A stretch of DNA of 64,000 nt from Acanthopleuribacter pedis (GCF_017377855.1 NZ_JAFREP010000008.1:310001-374000); one strand, 5' to 3'; numbered from the stretch's first letter, positions 9,309-19,299 are shown. The notes: generated from the sequence alone by a model not told the origin. Program-made: numbers and translations.

Positions 9309-12300
9309 TTAGAACTGAGAATACACGGCCTGCTGCTCCAGAGGGCGTTTGAGATCGAGGCTGTAGATTTGGGCTGCTGGATATTGATTCTTGAGGGCGC
9401 CCAGTTTTTGAAAGGCGGTTTTGGCCGCTTTTTGTCGGTTTGCGCTTAAGGCGCGCCATACTTGTAATTCGCCGCTTAAGACGCGGGCTTCGATCATGGT
9501 TGGATACAGCCTTTGAAACCGTGTGGCGGTCTGATCGAATGCTTTCATGAAACGGGTTTCTTCCGAACTGCCGAGATGAGCCAATGCGTGGAGGTAAGCA
9601 CGCCGCAATTCATTGCGTTGGGGTTCGGGCCAAAGCACCGGGTCCGCCGTGATTTGGGCATGGAGCTGATCGATTGACGCCAAAAAATCGGGGCGCAATT
9701 TACCTTGGGTGAAACGAACGATGCCTTCAAGAAACGAAACATCGCTTAAAAGGCAAAGGTTGAGGCGGTCGTTGGGGTCATGATTGAGGAGGTTTTGAAC
9801 GATTTCCTCAGCGTGACGGAGGTGGTGTCTGAAGGGTTTATGTTGCTTTAAAAGAGAAAGTGCATGGTAGTAGTGGGCTTGGGCAAAGTGATAGTCGTTG
9901 AACGCGTTGCTGGGTCGGTGTTTTTTTGCCTTATCTCGGAGCTTTTGGCAGTTTTCAATAAAACCTGAACTGCCGCGTCCTGTTGCTGCTGCTAATCGAA
10001 TCTTTCTCGCTTCAACAATTAGGTAGGAATCATAAGAATTGTGATATTTGGGGTTTGTGTCAATAGCACGCTGAAGTGCTTTTTCTGCTTGGTGCAGGGT
10101 GTCGCTACAATCGAGTCCCATATTGAGTTTTCGTAAGGCCATTCGTGACAACATCATTCCTTGGCTTTGAGCAAAGTTGGGGACGGTTGGTCTTATTTCT
10201 TCAGCCTTCTGATAGTGGCAAAGTGCTTGTTCGAGCAGTGTGAAATCGCTGTACGAAGTGGTGCGTTCTAAAAGGTCGCGCTTTCGCATGCTTTGGCCCA
10301 AGTAATAGTGGACGAACATGTTGTTGTCATCTCGGGAAAGGAAGTCATTGAAGGTGGTAATGACTTGATCAAGGATGGCGCCTTTCTGATCCTCGGACCA
10401 GAGGTTTGCTTTTTCTAAGTAAACCAAGCCAAGGCTCATGCGAATCCGCTGCGCGCTGGGTGAGAGCTTAATGGCTTCTTCGTATGCGGCCGCGGCGGAT
10501 TCGATGTGTCTTAGTCGATGTTCTTCACTTAAGGCAGGCCCTTTGGAAGCAATTTGATGTGCTTGACCGAGAATTTGATAGTAGTTATCGGTTCGTTCAC
10601 TAACCGCGATCTTTTTACTCAATTCCCAAATGTGTTCAAGATCCTCGCGTGCGCTGTTGTTGGTGTTGGTTTCCTGTTGGGCGCGAATGCAGAGCAAGCG
10701 CATCAGCGCGGCGAGAATATGTTCTTTGTCGTAGCCGGCCCGCGTGAGTTTTTCCAGTGTGTGAATTTCTTGGCCTAATTCGTCGAGGTTGACGGTGCCT
10801 TTATTGACTTCGTCGATAAAGGAAAGCCCTTTTAAGTTGGCTTTGAAAACCAGTGCGGCTGGGTGGTCGGGATTGATGCGCAAGGCGGTTTCGGTATAGG
10901 AAAGCGCTTTGTCGAGATAGTGGCGGTGGCTGCCAGGCTTGATGTTGTGGTAGTAGTATTCGCCTGACATGAGTTTGGCCAAAGTGAGGTAATTGTCGAC
11001 ACTGCTGGGGGCGATGTCGATGGCTTTTTGGAGGTTGTACAATGCCTTTTGGAAACACTCGTCCGCATCGTCTTGTTCGCCGACATAGCGGAGCTGTTTG
11101 GCGAGGTTGGCGTATAGCGCCCCCTGGAGTTCGAAGTTCTCGTAGAACCAGGGCTGGAACGCGTTACGACGCAAAATTTCCAAGGCTTTGCGTGGTTCTT
11201 TGTCGAACCAGGTCATTTGGGCTTCCAGGAAAGCGGGGAAACGGGTTGAGGACGGTGGTACGTTTTCCAGCAGGGTGCGCGCGGGCAGCGCGTGTTGGTG
11301 GTAAAGCTGTTCCAGCACGCGGTTGCGCTGCTGCTCATCGGTAATGTTGTCGGCGCCGAGTCGTGCCTCGTTATAGAGTTCGCCGCGGCTTTGGGCGAGG
11401 GCGTAGGCCACGGCCGGCAAGCGGTACCCGTTGTTCCAAGCACGTTCCAAAAAGGTCAAGGCGGTTTCGTGTTCGTCAAAAGCCGCGTAGGCGCGGCCGA
11501 TGGCGAAATCGGCCGCGTCAAACGCCGGTGGTCCCGCGTTGTCGCGCATGGTTTTCATGGCGGCGATCCGTTGGCGCAACTCACCCATCTCAGCGCGGAT
11601 ATCGTGGGGGGGCAACATATGGGAAAAGCGCATGGTCGCTTCGATTTCCTCCGCGGCCTCGCTGAAATTTCGTGCCCATTCCTCGCGTTGTGCCGCCTGC
11701 ACATTGAGGTGCCAGGTGTTCAGACCCAGTGTCGTCGCCATCATCAGCAACGCCGCCGTTGCCATGACCGCGAGTTTGTTCTGACGAAGCTTCTTGCGGG
11801 TGAGGTACCACCAATCCGAGCCGCGCACGCTGACGGCATCGCCTGCTTGAAGCGCGGCCAAATCCTCGGCAAAGGCTTTGGCGGAAGGATAGCGGTCGGC
11901 GCGGTCCTTGCGCAGGCACTTCTTGATGATCATCGCCAAATCGCGGCTGATCTCGGGGTTGAGGCTTTGTGGATCGGGTGGGTCGGCGTGGGGAATCATC
12001 GAAATGGTATCGAGGCTGTTTTTGCCCATGATCGGTGGGCGGTTGCACAGGCACCAGTACAGCGTGGCACCCAGGCTGTAGACATCACTGCGTGGGTCGA
12101 GGCAGCCTTCCTGACCCAAGGCTTGTTCCGGTGACATAAACGAGGGGGTGCCCGCGCTCCAGGCAAGGGTGTCTTCTTCCGTCCAGGCCATCGCCAAACC
12201 GAAATCCATAAGCACGGCCTTGGGTCCGCCGCCGCCGGGAGTGCGCACCATAATGTTGCTGGGTTTGATATCGCGGTGGATCAGGCCTGCATCATGGGCC

Positions 12301-12899
12301 GCGTGGAGGCCGTGGGCGATGTCGCGGATCAAGTAGATATAGGTGTCCAGCGTCCATTCGACGCGGCGCTGACTCAGCGGTGCCCCTTCAATAAACTCCA
12401 TCGTTATAAAAACCTGGCCCTCTTCCTCGTGGACCTCGTAAACCTTGCACACGCGGTCGTGTTGGATGCGTGCCTGCGCGCGCGCCTCTCGGATCAGCCG
12501 TTTGGCGTCTTTTTGGCGGTTGTGGCGCAGGAACTTGATGGCGACCTTGCGCTGGAGTTGCGCGTCCCAGGCCAAAAACACCCGGCCCATGCCGCCCTGT
12601 CCCAGAAAGTGCTCCGGTTGGTAACGATCCCAGTGGGTGAGCGGGAAATCGCCGCCGGCTTGGGAAAGGCCGCCGAACGCGCCGTCATTGGGGCGTTGGG
12701 TGGATGAGACCGTCTGACCGTCGCCCGCCAGGCGTTGGCGGGTTTGGGGCGAAAGCACGCCGCGTTCTTCGAGCAACGCCAGGGGAGAACGTTCCAGCGC
12801 GTGGGCCTGTTCTTTGAGGGCGTCGGCTTCCGTCGCATCCAGAATGCCCTCGGCCATGGCCTGCGCGATTTCTTTGGCGACATTTTCCGGGTGAAACAC
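9309..12899 (-). CDS. Membrane-anchored Ser/Thr protein kinase with C-terminal TPR-like repeats
   Basis: A 1196-residue Hanks-type kinase. A roughly 90-residue helical N-terminus precedes the kinase domain: GQGGMG glycine loop at 101-106, VAIK lysine near 122, HRD at 208-210, DFG at 232-234, SPEQ in the activation segment. A single transmembrane helix follows at about 376-395 (LAVMATAALLMMATTLGL). The remaining 800 residues are alpha-helical with TPR spacing ('ALSYTETALRINPDHPAALVFKA', 'AYEEAIKLSPSAQRIRMSLGLVYLEKA'), probably extracytoplasmic and used for protein contacts. The start is GTG, with AAAGGAG upstream. It is monocistronic and divergent from the secreted protein gene at 13065. Confidence 0.9.
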   Translation of the reverse strand: MFHPENVAKEIAQAMAEGILDATEADALKEQAHALERSPLALLEERGVLSPQTRQRLAGDGQTVSSTQRPNDGAFGGLSQAGGDFPLTHWDRYQPEHFLGQGGMGRVFLAWDAQLQRKVAIKFLRHNRQKDAKRLIREARAQARIQHDRVCKVYEVHEEEGQVFITMEFIEGAPLSQRRVEWTLDTYIYLIRDIAHGLHAAHDAGLIHRDIKPSNIMVRTPGGGGPKAVLMDFGLAMAWTEEDTLAWSAGTPSFMSPEQALGQEGCLDPRSDVYSLGATLYWCLCNRPPIMGKNSLDTISMIPHADPPDPQSLNPEISRDLAMIIKKCLRKDRADRYPSAKAFAEDLAALQAGDAVSVRGSDWWYLTRKKLRQNKLAVMATAALLMMATTLGLNTWHLNVQAAQREEWARNFSEAAEEIEATMRFSHMLPPHDIRAEMGELRQRIAAMKTMRDNAGPPAFDAADFAIGRAYAAFDEHETALTFLERAWNNGYRLPAVAYALAQSRGELYNEARLGADNITDEQQRNRVLEQLYHQHALPARTLLENVPPSSTRFPAFLEAQMTWFDKEPRKALEILRRNAFQPWFYENFELQGALYANLAKQLRYVGEQDDADECFQKALYNLQKAIDIAPSSVDNYLTLAKLMSGEYYYHNIKPGSHRHYLDKALSYTETALRINPDHPAALVFKANLKGLSFIDEVNKGTVNLDELGQEIHTLEKLTRAGYDKEHILAALMRLLCIRAQQETNTNNSAREDLEHIWELSKKIAVSERTDNYYQILGQAHQIASKGPALSEEHRLRHIESAAAAYEEAIKLSPSAQRIRMSLGLVYLEKANLWSEDQKGAILDQVITTFNDFLSRDDNNMFVHYYLGQSMRKRDLLERTTSYSDFTLLEQALCHYQKAEEIRPTVPNFAQSQGMMLSRMALRKLNMGLDCSDTLHQAEKALQRAIDTNPKYHNSYDSYLIVEARKIRLAAATGRGSSGFIENCQKLRDKAKKHRPSNAFNDYHFAQAHYYHALSLLKQHKPFRHHLRHAEEIVQNLLNHDPNDRLNLCLLSDVSFLEGIVRFTQGKLRPDFLASIDQLHAQITADPVLWPEPQRNELRRAYLHALAHLGSSEETRFMKAFDQTATRFQRLYPTMIEARVLSGELQVWRALSANRQKAAKTAFQKLGALKNQYPAAQIYSLDLKRPLEQQAVYSQF

Positions 12900-13064
12900 G
12901 GGGCGGCTCCTTTCGGGGGTTGCCTCAGACGACCTTTTTCTTCATATTAAAACCATTCTAAACAAACAAACGGGTCAAGGACCACGCCGGCTAGGTCCGG
13001 TATGGCGGGCGGCGATAGGGGACCGAATGCGTCGGCCGGGGTGCCGTGAAACGAGGAGCGAGAG

Positions 13065-14516
13065 ATGCCTTTTTTACGTTATGTGTTGGTGAGCTGCTGG
13101 ATGCTAATGCCGCTTTGGGGTGGGGAGTGGGTTTTACCTTGGCTCTCCAATCGCGACAACGAGTGGGCTTCAAGTGTGACTTTTAACAATCACGGTGATA
13201 GCCCGGCGGGGCTTGAACTCACGGCGGTTCGTGCGAACGGCGATACCTTTACAGCTAACCTAGATGCTGTTGTTGCCGGTGGTCAAGTAATTCGCACTGT
13301 TGGAGAACTTTTTCCAGACCTTGGTTCGGGCGGCGGGTTTTCTTTGTTCGCCGTCTCAGATTCCGATGCATGGACGATGAGCGCCAAGGTTTCCTCGCTG
13401 AACACCGATTCGGGTGATTCGCCCGCGATTGCCGAGGCTGTTCCGCTTGCCAAGGCCAACACGCGCATCGTTTTTCCCAGCCTGCCTTACGCATTCGGGG
13501 CCAATACCGCCATCGTGCTGGTGAACCTGGGGGACAGCGCGGAGGACGTTGTTTTGCAGGTGTTTACCGAGCAAGGGTTAACCTGGGCGAGCAACCCGAT
13601 CCGGCTTGAACCGCGGCGGCCTTCGCCACAGGTCATGGCGCTGGTGTTTCCCGAGTTGACGGTTGCCAGTCAAATCACGGTGTTTAGCAGCTCGGCGGTG
13701 GTGGGTTCCGTATTTAACTTCAACACCCGCAATGAACCCTCGCTGATGAACGCACAGCCTTATCCTGTCGCCAATACCGCGGAACTGGATTCGCTCTTGG
13801 TGACCATGAACACGAGCGCCGAGATCATGGCCGCGTACGGGGCCACCACCACCTCGCTGTTCAACAAAGACGCGCCCGCCAAACGCGAGGATTGTCCCGC
13901 GGTGGATGTTTCCTTTAATCCCGGTCAAACCGAAAGCTTTTTAACCGCGACCTTGGACTGGGGCAGCGGTTGTACCAACATGCTCGGCGCGTTTCACGCC
14001 GGTGCGATTGCCATGTCGTGGTCGCGCCAGGGGAGTTTGACCGCCGGCTGGATGGCCGGTCAGGTGGCTTTCGATGATTTCGTGACCCGTTATTCCGCCG
14101 ACGAATACCGCATCGTCGGGGTCGTGGAGGCCGAGGGCTCCACCGTTTCCAGTAATTTTATGCTGAATGGGGCTTGGCGTGCGGCGGCTTCCGGGGTCTT
14201 TGCGAGCGGCACGGTGGAGGCCGCGATTAACTTGACGATTAACCGGCGCGATGGGTTGTACCAGGTGCAGGGCGCTTACCAGACGCGGATTGCGGCGGCC
14301 TACAACTACGACGTGGCGGCCACCATTGATGCGAGTGATCCGGTGGTTTACGACTTGAGCGGCTGCGGTTGGCCGACTAGCGGCACGGTACAGTTTCAGG
14401 TCTATTCCACACCGGGATTCACCGGTTCGCTGAATTTTGCGACGGGTGATTGCAGCACGGCGGTGCTGACCATCGGCAACCAGTCCGAAACCATCACCCT
14501 CGGTACCGGGAGTTAG
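13065..14516 (+). CDS. Secreted protein of unknown function
   Basis: A 483-residue exported protein. A signal peptide (MPFLRYVLVSCWMLMPLWGG) is followed by 'EWVLPWLSNRDNEWASSVTFNNHGD', and two similar beta-rich units appear to follow ('NNHGDSPAGLELTAVRANG' and 'VNLGDSAEDVVLQVFTEQG'). That resembles extracellular Ig-like repeats that recur in surface proteins. The C-terminal half is Thr/Ala/Gly-rich with a few cysteines. GAGGAGCGAGAG precedes the ATG. The TAG stop at 14514-14516 lies within the terminal repeat of a MITE-like element, so the native 3' end may have been altered by insertion. Confidence 0.7.
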   Translation: MPFLRYVLVSCWMLMPLWGGEWVLPWLSNRDNEWASSVTFNNHGDSPAGLELTAVRANGDTFTANLDAVVAGGQVIRTVGELFPDLGSGGGFSLFAVSDSDAWTMSAKVSSLNTDSGDSPAIAEAVPLAKANTRIVFPSLPYAFGANTAIVLVNLGDSAEDVVLQVFTEQGLTWASNPIRLEPRRPSPQVMALVFPELTVASQITVFSSSAVVGSVFNFNTRNEPSLMNAQPYPVANTAELDSLLVTMNTSAEIMAAYGATTTSLFNKDAPAKREDCPAVDVSFNPGQTESFLTATLDWGSGCTNMLGAFHAGAIAMSWSRQGSLTAGWMAGQVAFDDFVTRYSADEYRIVGVVEAEGSTVSSNFMLNGAWRAAASGVFASGTVEAAINLTINRRDGLYQVQGAYQTRIAAAYNYDVAATIDASDPVVYDLSGCGWPTSGTVQFQVYSTPGFTGSLNFATGDCSTAVLTIGNQSETITLGTGS

Positions 14517-14717
14517 CCCGCGGTTCTCACAAGGATTCGTCGCGAGAAGCAGAAAGTCTTGTGAGTACGAAGGTTACGGCCGAGAGGCGGCATAGGGGCC
14601 GACCATTCGGCGTAGCAGCTGAGGCGAAGGCGGCTCGACCGAGTAAAGCGGAAGGCCGCCCCTCGTAATCCCATGGGTTGCCCCTTAGCAGAATTCCTTG
14701 GGAGAAATGCGGGTTAG
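14513..14717 (+). repeat. MITE-like element, copy A (205 bp)
   Basis: The same family as 28854-29045, 38839-39050 and 58434-58630. The left end TTAGCCCGCGGTTCTCACAA and the right end with GAGAAATGCGGGTTAG are imperfect inverted repeats flanked by TA. The interior shares blocks such as GTGAGTACGA, CTCGACCGAGTAA and CAGAATTCCTT with the other copies. It is the most diverged of the four. The stop codons of both flanking convergent genes (TAG 14514-14516 on plus; TAA 14714-14716 on minus) lie inside its termini. Confidence 0.85.
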
Positions 14718-15681
14718 CGGGTTGCCGCTTGGAAGGCCGGCAAGGGCGCCAAATCGATGCGGTAAATATCCTTGAACCCGTTTTGGGGACCGTTGTGGAA
14801 TGTGTGAAGGTTCCGGGTATCGAGGCTTTGGTCGACGGGGATCTGTTGCGGCCGTCCCCAATAGCCGGGTTGCGCCGGTAGGACGCGCCGGCTGAAATAA
14901 AGCACATGGCCCTCGGGGCCGAGGCGCATGCCGTCATCGCTTGTCAACAAAAGGTCGGCGGGCAGCAGCGGAAGCGGTTTAGTCCAGGAGCCGTCGGCCT
15001 GGCGCCGGCTGATAAACAGTTGCATTTTGCCGGGTGTCGTCGGGCGGGCTTTGGGGATGATGAGGAAGCGCTCACGGGGATCGACCAAAAAAAAATTTTG
15101 GCGCCAAGGGCGCCGTCGTTAATGACTTCAGGGAGCGGCTTGGGATCGGCGTTTCCGTTGAGATCAACCCGATAGATATCGCTCGCGGAGAAATCAGGCC
15201 GGACCCGACAAAAGTAAAGGACGTGGTTGTGACAACTGGACGGGAAAAACTCAATGCCGGGTCCATTGATGCGCTCGGGAAGTAGGCTGGGTTCGCCCCA
15301 ACCCGCGCCTTCGCGTGCGACCCGCCAGATGTTGGCGTCGTTGGGGTTTGCTTTGTCCGCGCGGGGGCGATTGGATACGAAATAAACGGACGAACCGTCG
15401 GGACTGAAGACGGGTTCGAAATCGGCGTGACGCCCGGAGAAGGGGGCTGTTTCGGGCTCGCGCCAACCCTGTCCCTCCCGTTTGCTGGTTAAGATGACGG
15501 TGTGGTTACCCAGGAGCAGCCAGAACATCAGCTCGCGGCCGTCGGGTGAAAAGCTGGGCTCCCGTTCGTTGAACCCGCGCGAAATGGTGCCCGGCATCCA
15601 GAGGGTGGGCGTGGGTGGTGGCGTCCACGCGGTGAGGTGACAGCCCCAGACCAGGAGCGCGGTGAACGAATTCACAATCAT
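14714..15681 (-). pseudogene. Secreted TolB/PD40-type beta-propeller protein, interrupted by a frameshift
   Basis: Two overlapping frames encode one protein. The first part runs from 15681 (signal peptide 'MIVNSFTALLVWGCHLTAW') to the homopolymer near 15087. The second part continues to 14714. Propeller signatures occur in both: 'EREPSFSPDGRELMFWL', 'FEPVFSPDGSSVYFVSNR', then 'MRLGPEGHVLYFSRR'. The joint falls on a run of nine A (15087-15095; T9 in the message) beside TTTT, and a -1 shift restores the reading. The full product would be about 322 residues. It may be a decayed gene, a one-base undercall, or ribosomal slippage. Its TAA stop lies in the MITE end. Confidence 0.7.
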
Positions 15682-15756
15682 GGTAGTTTCTCTCTCGAGG
15701 TTGGTGGGCCGACGGGGCACAGGAATGCCGCGTTGCCGTCGGCTCACAAGGGTTTT

Positions 15757-17712
15757 TTAATGGCGACTGGTCAGCGGTTCCTGATCTTCTTCTCGGGTCG
15801 CCTTAATATGTTGATGGACGGGCATCGAAAGAATAAAGGTGGCGCCCTGGTCTTTGCCGGGCGAGGTGGCGCGAATGCTGCCGCCCATGCTTTCGATGGC
15901 GTTGTGGCAGAAATGCAAACCGAACCCGTGACCGTACTTTTTGGTGGTAAATCCGTGTTGGAACATGTTTTTCATGTGGTTGTCGGCGATGCCCACCCCG
16001 GCGTCGGTAATGCGCAACACCACCCAATTATCTTCCTCACTAATATCCAGTTGTAGGATCTTCCGGTTGGGCGGGCATTCCTCCATGGCTTCAATCGCGT
16101 TTTTCAGCAGGTTGATCAGCACGTGGAGGAAGGAGGAGGTGGGCAGGGTCACCTTGGGGATGGGTCGGTAATTGCGCTGGATGCGGATGGCGTGTTTTTT
16201 AATCGCCTCCATTTGGATCTTGAGTGCGTCCTCGGTGAGTTTGGCGATGTCCTGCGCTTCCATGCGTTCGTTGTTTTTGGCGTGGGTTTGCTGCGTTTCG
16301 ATTACGTCGCGCATGAGATGGATCTTGTCATTAATCTCCAGTACCAAACGCTGGAGCTCGCGAAAATCTTTTTCAATTACGCCGCCGACGCGGGTCAGGT
16401 ACTCCGGCAATTTGGAGCCTTTGGCGTCTTGGGTCAAAAATTCGACCAGGTTGCCGCTGTTGGCGTCCAGCAGGGTAAAAGCACGCGACAACAAAGGGAT
16501 GCGGCTGCGTGAGACCAATTCTTGGATGTAGTTACCGGTGACGTTGACGCTGTTGAGTACGTTGGCGATGTTGTGCAACACGCCGGTGGCAAATTCGGCA
16601 CGGCCGACGGTGTGGGCCTGGGCCAGCGAGGTTTCCTGCGCCTTTTGCAACTCGATTTCAGCCTGCTTGCGTTGGGTGATGTCGGTATTGGAACCGGATA
16701 AACGAATGACCCGACCTCGATCGTCAAGCACCGCCGCGCCGCGCACGAAAAACCACACGATGCGGCCGTCCTTGTGGTACATGCGGTGCTCGCCCTCGTA
16801 GACGTGGGGCGCGCGCGAGAGCTGTTCCATAATGCGTCGGAACAGGTTTTGGCGGTCCTCCGGGTGTATTAACTTGAGCCAATCCTTGAGGTTGTTGGTA
16901 ATTTCGTGATCGGAAAAGCCCAGCATGGCCTTCAGGTTGGGGGCGACGTAGAGCCACCACGAGCCGATTTTCCAATCCCAGATACCCACCTTGCCCGCGG
17001 CGACAGCCCGTGCGTAGCGTTCCTCGCTCATGCGCAGGTTGCGGGCGCGCACCTCCACCTTGTACTCCAGCTTGCGATTAAAACTTTCGATTTCCTCGAA
17101 CAGAAAATAGTTGGTGAGCACAATCCCGGCTTGGTCGGTGATCAGTTGCAGGACCCGTTCGTTTTCTTGGGAGAAGGCGCCGATGTCCGGGTGTGACAGG
17201 TTCAAAACGCCCAGCGTGTTGCCGCGTCCTTTGATGGGCAGGCACAACAGCGATTGAATTTGGTTGGAGACCTTGGATTCAATGGGTACAAAAATCGAAC
17301 TTTTGCTGACATCTTCAATCAAGAGGGAGGTGCCGTGTTCGGCAACCCAGCCGGCGGCCCCTTCGCCGATTTTCATTTTGCGCTGGCGTTTGGAGGCGGG
17401 GGGGAAGTATTTCGGTTGGTGGTTTTCTTGGCCGCGGGCGGACGCCAAAATCAGGAAACGTTCGTCGGTATCGATGAGCCACAAGGAGCAGTTTTCAGCC
17501 GTAGTTTCGTCAATGATGAGGTCGACGATTTCAGTACAAATCCTTTGTTTATCGTGGCTCCAGCTGATCGAATCGCTGATGCGTTTGATGATCGAAAATT
17601 CTTTAACTTTGTCGACGAAGGCGGCGTTCGAGGTGGCCAAGGCATCCGCGTAGGCATCGCGTTCTCGGGTTAGTTTTTGGAGTTCCGCCTTCAGGGCGTC
17701 TTCATTGCTCAT
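15757..17712 (-). CDS. GAF-PAS sensor histidine kinase
   Basis: A 651-residue soluble sensor kinase. An N-terminal coiled coil leads to a GAF domain (about 35-205, 'AENCSLWLIDTDERFLILASARG'). A second helix and a PAS/PAC domain follow (230-348, 'HKDGRIVWFFVRGAAVLDDRGRVIRLSGSNTDIT'). The phosphoacceptor is probably His380 in 'GVLHNIANVLNS', a noncanonical H-box. The ATPase domain has the N box 'LINLLKNAIEAM' and G boxes 'DAGVG' and 'GFGLHFC'. It starts 6 bp after the HDOD gene stop, so the two are co-transcribed. No receiver protein is adjacent. Input is probably cytosolic (small molecule or redox). Confidence 0.9.
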   Translation of the reverse strand: MSNEDALKAELQKLTRERDAYADALATSNAAFVDKVKEFSIIKRISDSISWSHDKQRICTEIVDLIIDETTAENCSLWLIDTDERFLILASARGQENHQPKYFPPASKRQRKMKIGEGAAGWVAEHGTSLLIEDVSKSSIFVPIESKVSNQIQSLLCLPIKGRGNTLGVLNLSHPDIGAFSQENERVLQLITDQAGIVLTNYFLFEEIESFNRKLEYKVEVRARNLRMSEERYARAVAAGKVGIWDWKIGSWWLYVAPNLKAMLGFSDHEITNNLKDWLKLIHPEDRQNLFRRIMEQLSRAPHVYEGEHRMYHKDGRIVWFFVRGAAVLDDRGRVIRLSGSNTDITQRKQAEIELQKAQETSLAQAHTVGRAEFATGVLHNIANVLNSVNVTGNYIQELVSRSRIPLLSRAFTLLDANSGNLVEFLTQDAKGSKLPEYLTRVGGVIEKDFRELQRLVLEINDKIHLMRDVIETQQTHAKNNERMEAQDIAKLTEDALKIQMEAIKKHAIRIQRNYRPIPKVTLPTSSFLHVLINLLKNAIEAMEECPPNRKILQLDISEEDNWVVLRITDAGVGIADNHMKNMFQHGFTTKKYGHGFGLHFCHNAIESMGGSIRATSPGKDQGATFILSMPVHQHIKATREEDQEPLTSRH

Positions 17713-17718
17713 GCTGGA

Positions 17719-18573
17719 TCACCCTGTTACAAATGCCTCGAAATCGCCGCGATGTTGGTCGAGTTCTTCAAGGGCCGGTTCTAAGAGTTCGTCGGTCATG
17801 CCGTAGTTCGCCACCGCGATGGGATCGCGCTCAATTTCAGCCATATCCCCACCCGACCCTAATTGGATCTTACGGCAGCCATAGTCCGCCGCTTGAATCA
17901 CGGCGCACAACAGCCGGTTTTGCTCCGTTGCGCCGGTAATGTTGTGGTGGAACTGAATCGCCTCAACCACCGGCCCGGGGAATTGCCATTTCCGCGCAAG
18001 GTGGTAACCCGCCTCGGCGTGATCCATCCCCAGCACCCGGCGTTCCGCTTCGCCGATCCACACGTTCTCTTTTTTGACGAGGGCGACGACCTCGGTGTAT
18101 TCCTCGTTGAAGTAATTGTCAAAAATGACCTTGCCCAAATCGTGCAACAAGCCGGATAAAAAGACCGTGTCGCTGTCGATATGTTTGGGCATGTTCACCT
18201 TTTTGGAAAGGGTTTTGGCCAAGGATGCCACGCCCAGTGAATGGATCCAGAATCGCTGGCGGTCAAAACTGGATGTCCCAGAGTTGGATTGGAACACCGA
18301 AACGCCCATCGCAATGGTTTTCACCATCGCAAAACCCAGGATGACCGTGGCGTGATTGATCGAAGAGATGTTGCGCACTTTGCCGTAAAAAGCGGAGTTC
18401 ACCAAACGCAAAATGATCGAACTGATCGAAGGGTCTTTGGACAGTACCTTTCCCAGTGTTGACGCATTGCCGTTTGGACTCTCGGTTATCTCTATGATCT
18501 TCTGGATGATGGTCGGCAAGGTCGGTAGATTGTTCACCTTTTGGATGAAAATCCGGCGTTCCATTTTTTCCAT
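17719..18573 (-). CDS. HDOD-domain signalling protein
   Basis: A 284-residue protein made almost entirely of an HDOD domain, the catalytically degenerate relative of HD phosphohydrolases found in signalling and chemotaxis contexts. Recognisable blocks are 'NNLPTLPTIIQKIIEIT', 'KDPSISSIILRLVNSAFYG', 'INHATVILGF', 'LSGLLHDLGKVIFDNYF' and 'DHAEAGYHLARKW'. 'HDLGK' retains the HD pair, so residual metal binding is possible. It is the first gene of a two-gene unit with the GAF-PAS kinase, suggesting a shared pathway. An alternative start is the internal ATG nine bases later. Confidence 0.9.
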   Translation of the reverse strand: MEKMERRIFIQKVNNLPTLPTIIQKIIEITESPNGNASTLGKVLSKDPSISSIILRLVNSAFYGKVRNISSINHATVILGFAMVKTIAMGVSVFQSNSGTSSFDRQRFWIHSLGVASLAKTLSKKVNMPKHIDSDTVFLSGLLHDLGKVIFDNYFNEEYTEVVALVKKENVWIGEAERRVLGMDHAEAGYHLARKWQFPGPVVEAIQFHHNITGATEQNRLLCAVIQAADYGCRKIQLGSGGDMAEIERDPIAVANYGMTDELLEPALEELDQHRGDFEAFVTG

Positions 18574-18729
18574 GGTGTGCGCATATCCTAGTGAGATGAG
18601 TTTGCGTTTATCATACCCTATTGAAACAGGTTGGCGCGGAGAAAAGCAGGTTTGATCGTGGGAATGTGTTCCTGGTGAAAGCGCGTTTCCTTCGCCTACT
18701 TCCAGCCGTAGGTGGGTTTTTGTCTCCTA

Positions 18730-18906
18730 CCTAAGAAGCGCGATAACTCGCGGAGAGTTTGGCTAAACCTCTGGGCTGCAACGGCCTGTAAAAATGCTTA
18801 TCGTACCCAACGGGTGCGCCTCGTGCGCGACCCCGGCCCGCTTTTTCCAAGCCATTTCGCTCCAGATCTTTAGCCAAAATCTCTCACGCTTATCGCGCCT
18901 CTTAGG
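18730..18906. repeat. 177-bp palindromic element with 38-bp imperfect terminal inverted repeats
   Basis: The left arm 18730-18767 begins CCTAAGAAGCGCGATAA. The right arm, read in reverse complement from 18906, begins CCTAAGAGGCGCGATAA. Both arms end in TTTGGCTAAA, and weaker pairing continues inward. The sequence could be a small non-autonomous transposon or a long structured RNA. It appears once in the window and shares no sequence with the 200-bp MITE family. Confidence 0.65.
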
Positions 18907-19223
18907 TCCTAAAGTGACGGGCGCTTTTGTATTAAGTGCCTTGTCCCGCGGTATCGTTCCCTTGTGCCGGGCGGAAATTGGTGCGGGTCGGGTTGGTTGG
19001 CGGTGAACAGCCGCGCCGCAATGGTTTTCGCCGAGACCTGACTCTTGCCCGCTTGTGTCGCCGGGAGTTCAGTTTTTGATTTTAAGTCGTTGTGATTGAA
19101 TTGTTTGTGTGGGTTCGTGCTTGCTGAGCAACCATGGGGCGACCGCGACCTCGTGCTGCTGTACCCCGGGTCGTCCCGCATCGTTTTCCCTTGGTCGCAA
19201 CCTTCGCTTCTGCCGCGATTTCA

Positions 19224-19261
19224 ACTCCTCGCGACGAACCCTGGTGACAAAAGCGGGTTAG
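19224..19261 (-). repeat. Solo terminus of the MITE-like family
   Basis: CTCGCGACGAACCCTGGTGA followed by CAAAAGCGGGTTAG matches the outer ~38 bp of the 28854-29045 copy (CTCGTGACGAATCCTTGTGA, then GAAATGCGGGCTAG) with scattered changes. The rest of the element is not recognisable upstream. It overlaps the presumed pdxH promoter region. Confidence 0.55.
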
Positions 19262-19299
19262 AGCTATACTTGGGCATTCTCGGGTGGAGGTGACCCACG

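Larger units (their letters stand above)
18574..19299. other. 726-bp non-coding region with two repeat structures
   Basis: This lies between the divergent HDOD and pdxH genes and holds no supportable gene. It contains a 177-bp element with long imperfect inverted repeats (18730-18906) and, next to pdxH, a 38-bp remnant of a MITE terminus (19224-19261). A TATACT at 19265-19270 may be the pdxH -10; GTGACA at 19244-19249, inside the MITE remnant, sits 15 bp upstream and could serve as a poorly spaced -35. Confidence 0.5.
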
